DNA of 64,000 nucleotides, taken from the NCBI RefSeq assembly GCF_031010195.1, contig NZ_JAUAMC010000004.1, forward strand, positions 62,001 to 126,000, written 5' to 3'. This document shows positions 62,736-64,000 of this stretch, piece after piece; position 1 is the first letter of the stretch; every line of letters begins with the position of its first letter. Under the pieces are notes generated by a model that saw nothing but the letters and a program-made list of their open reading frames with translations, was not told where the DNA came from and made no database searches. The translations under genes were made by a program, and so were the position numbers. Origin of the DNA: Halomonas sp. SpR8. Its GTDB lineage: Bacteria > Pseudomonadota > Gammaproteobacteria > Pseudomonadales > Halomonadaceae.

Positions 62736-63866
62736 TTATTGAGCGTTGAGTGCGCCCCAGAAGTGCCCCTCGCGGCTTAGCGCTGACGGGGTGGGCAGCA
62801 AAGCGTCGAAGGTGGCGGCGGGGTCGAGATCATAGAAGCGTTCGGGGTAGAGCCATTGGGCAATGCGTTCCAGCGCGACAATGGCGAAGGGGCCCTGGTG
62901 GAAGCCATGCCACAGGGCATAGAACTGCCCTTCTTGAACGGCGTTGAGGTGCTGCCAACCGGGCAGCAATTGGCTAAGGTGATGCAAGTCCTGGTCAACA
63001 TCGTCGGCGCTGACACCGAGGCCGGCACGCAAGCCATCGCCTGCCGACCACTGCCCCGCGGTGTTGAGGATGACGTCGGGTGGGTGGCTGAGCACCCACT
63101 CGTTGCTTAGCGTCGCCGATGCGCCGGGGGTTAACGCGTCAGCGATGTTATTGCCGCCCGCCCGCGCCACTAAGTCGGCTAGCCCGTTGCGTAGATTGGT
63201 ACGACAGCAGTCAACTTTGACCCCGGGTGCCACATTGATGAGGACGGTGGGGGAGTCGGTAGGCCGCTCTGCCAAACGCTGGTCGATCCGCGCCAGGCGC
63301 TGCTCAATCAGGGCGATCATAGCGCTGGCCCGGGGCGTTGCGTTTAATGCCTGGCCTAAAAGGGCCAGGCTTGTGGGCGTATTCTCCAGCGGGTGACGGT
63401 TAAAGTCGATAAACGGGTAGGCAATACCCAGCTCGTCCAGCAGCCTTGCCAGCGGGGAGCCTTCTACGCTACCCACGCGGGAGAGATCGAATAGCACCAG
63501 ATCCGGAGCCAGATTCAGCAGCGCTTCGCTATCGAGCTGAGGTGTCGGCGCGCTGGAAAGCGCTGGCAGTCGATCCAACGCAGGCCACTGGGAGGCAAAG
63601 CGTTGCGCCATGGCGGGGTCAAACATGGCCAGCGGATAAGCCCAGCCCGCTAAGCGCGGTGTCGGATCATCCAGTAGCGTTGCCAAGGCATACAGCTGGC
63701 GCGGCTGGGTAAGAAATAGGCGAGTTGGCGGCGCTGAAAGGGTCACTTGGCGGCCTGCTAAATCGGTGACTTGTTTAGGGAAACTCTCAGCAGGCTCACC
63801 CGCCAGGCATGCGGCAGCGCTTAACAAACTTATCCAACACAGCAAATTAATAGCCAAGCGGCGCAT
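62736..63866 (-). CDS. Iron-siderophore ABC transporter periplasmic binding protein
   Basis: A 376-aa secreted solute-binding protein of the FecB/FhuD/BtuF fold (class III). Residues 1-22 are a signal peptide (LLSAAACLAG end). The mature protein starts with VTDLAGRQVTLSAPPTRLFL near residue 33. It contains LDSEALLNLAPDLVLFDLSRVGSVEG near 110, a long helix linker near 175, AGGNNIADALTPGASATLSNEWVLSHPPDVIL near 236, and WHGFHQGPFAIVALERIAQWLYPERF near 320, all typical of the family. It lies 15 nt behind an ATPase gene and is followed by a TonB receptor. Confidence 0.9.
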   Translation of the reverse strand: MRRLAINLLCWISLLSAAACLAGEPAESFPKQVTDLAGRQVTLSAPPTRLFLTQPRQLYALATLLDDPTPRLAGWAYPLAMFDPAMAQRFASQWPALDRLPALSSAPTPQLDSEALLNLAPDLVLFDLSRVGSVEGSPLARLLDELGIAYPFIDFNRHPLENTPTSLALLGQALNATPRASAMIALIEQRLARIDQRLAERPTDSPTVLINVAPGVKVDCCRTNLRNGLADLVARAGGNNIADALTPGASATLSNEWVLSHPPDVILNTAGQWSAGDGLRAGLGVSADDVDQDLHHLSQLLPGWQHLNAVQEGQFYALWHGFHQGPFAIVALERIAQWLYPERFYDLDPAATFDALLPTPSALSREGHFWGALNAQ

Positions 63867-63881
63867 GTCGGTATCCTGGGG

Positions 63882-64000
63882 TTAATTCGCAGAGAGATGG
63901 CTGACGCGATCGCTTAGCACCACCGGCCGCCCTAGCGAGCAGTGCTCTACTCGCGCCTCTACACCGTAGGCGGCGCGCAGGACGTCGGGTGTAATCGCGT
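63882..64000 (-). CDS. ABC transporter ATP-binding protein, C-terminal part
   Basis: Only the last 39 codons are in the window; the gene begins beyond its right edge. The peptide ITPDVLRAAYGVEARVEHCS and LGRPVVLSDRV is the typical C-terminus of FecE/FhuC-type ATPases. It directly precedes the binding-protein gene, so it is the ATPase of the same ferric-siderophore uptake system. The permease subunits should lie further to the right. Confidence 0.75.
   Translation of the reverse strand, partial: AITPDVLRAAYGVEARVEHCSLGRPVVLSDRVSHLSAN

Overview
The window looks like a chromosomal segment of a Halomonadaceae-type gammaproteobacterium (Halomonas or a close relative). This is inferred from gene content and protein style: TRAP transporters, glpDFK, gabR/gabDT, YbiT, a DoeA-like M24 protein, a tandem glycine riboswitch, and moderately high GC. 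It cannot be proved from the window alone. No rRNA, tRNA, CRISPR array or intact mobile element was seen. One IS3-type transposase remnant and two broken genes mark past rearrangement.

Layout. 1-2661: end of a TRAP permease, an aldehyde dehydrogenase and a 3-hydroxyisobutyrate-dehydrogenase-like enzyme. 2675-7666: a TetR repressor divergent from a two-gene RND efflux system, with twin operators between them. 7879-16156 (all minus): an SDR, a D-Ala-D-Ala dipeptidase, a complete TRAP transporter (dctP-dctQ-dctM, with duplicated ATGA junctions), a DadA-like D-amino-acid dehydrogenase behind a tandem glycine riboswitch, and AidB. 16349-21363: small membrane protein, YciI-like, HPP, ChaC-like, CbiX-like, ABC-F YbiT, and a broken tspO. 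21531-29234: a LuxR regulator and two divergent operons that together look like an agmatine-to-GABA pathway. 29302-31660: an old yellow enzyme, a broken ATPase-type regulator and an unknown gene. 31838-40518: an M24 ectoine-hydrolase-like protein, glpD-glpF-glpK, a TauE/SafE permease, a lytic transglycosylase-like lipoprotein and gabR. 40797-44976: GABA permease, gabD and gabT. 45258-46900: small accessory genes, one AT-rich. 46919-56227: DUF3311/SSS transporter, GntR, M20 hydrolase and amidase, divergent from beta-alanine transaminase, methylmalonate-semialdehyde dehydrogenase and a RutR-like regulator. 56307-60453: IS remnant, AT-rich DUF218 gene, NUDIX, Lrp, Gate-domain permease, LysE exporter and a Cys-poor zinc-ribbon-like ORF. 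60553-64000: TonB receptor, binding protein and the end of an ATPase of an iron-siderophore system.

How the genes fit together. Much of the window is nitrogen-compound catabolism through omega-amino acids. The agmatine cluster should deliver GABA, which the gab operon turns into succinate. The M20/amidase/bauA/mmsA block should take N-carbamoyl-beta-alanine or beta-alanine to acetyl-CoA. DadA, the TRAP system and the dipeptidase look like D-alanine/D-amino-acid use. The most notable points are: (1) an agmatine cluster that has AguA but no AguB and instead a carbamoyl-amino-acid hydrolase, suggesting a route through 4-ureidobutyrate; (2) a tandem glycine riboswitch in front of a D-amino-acid dehydrogenase; (3) a tandemly duplicated dctQ/dctM junction that makes two micro-ORFs chained by ATGA overlaps.
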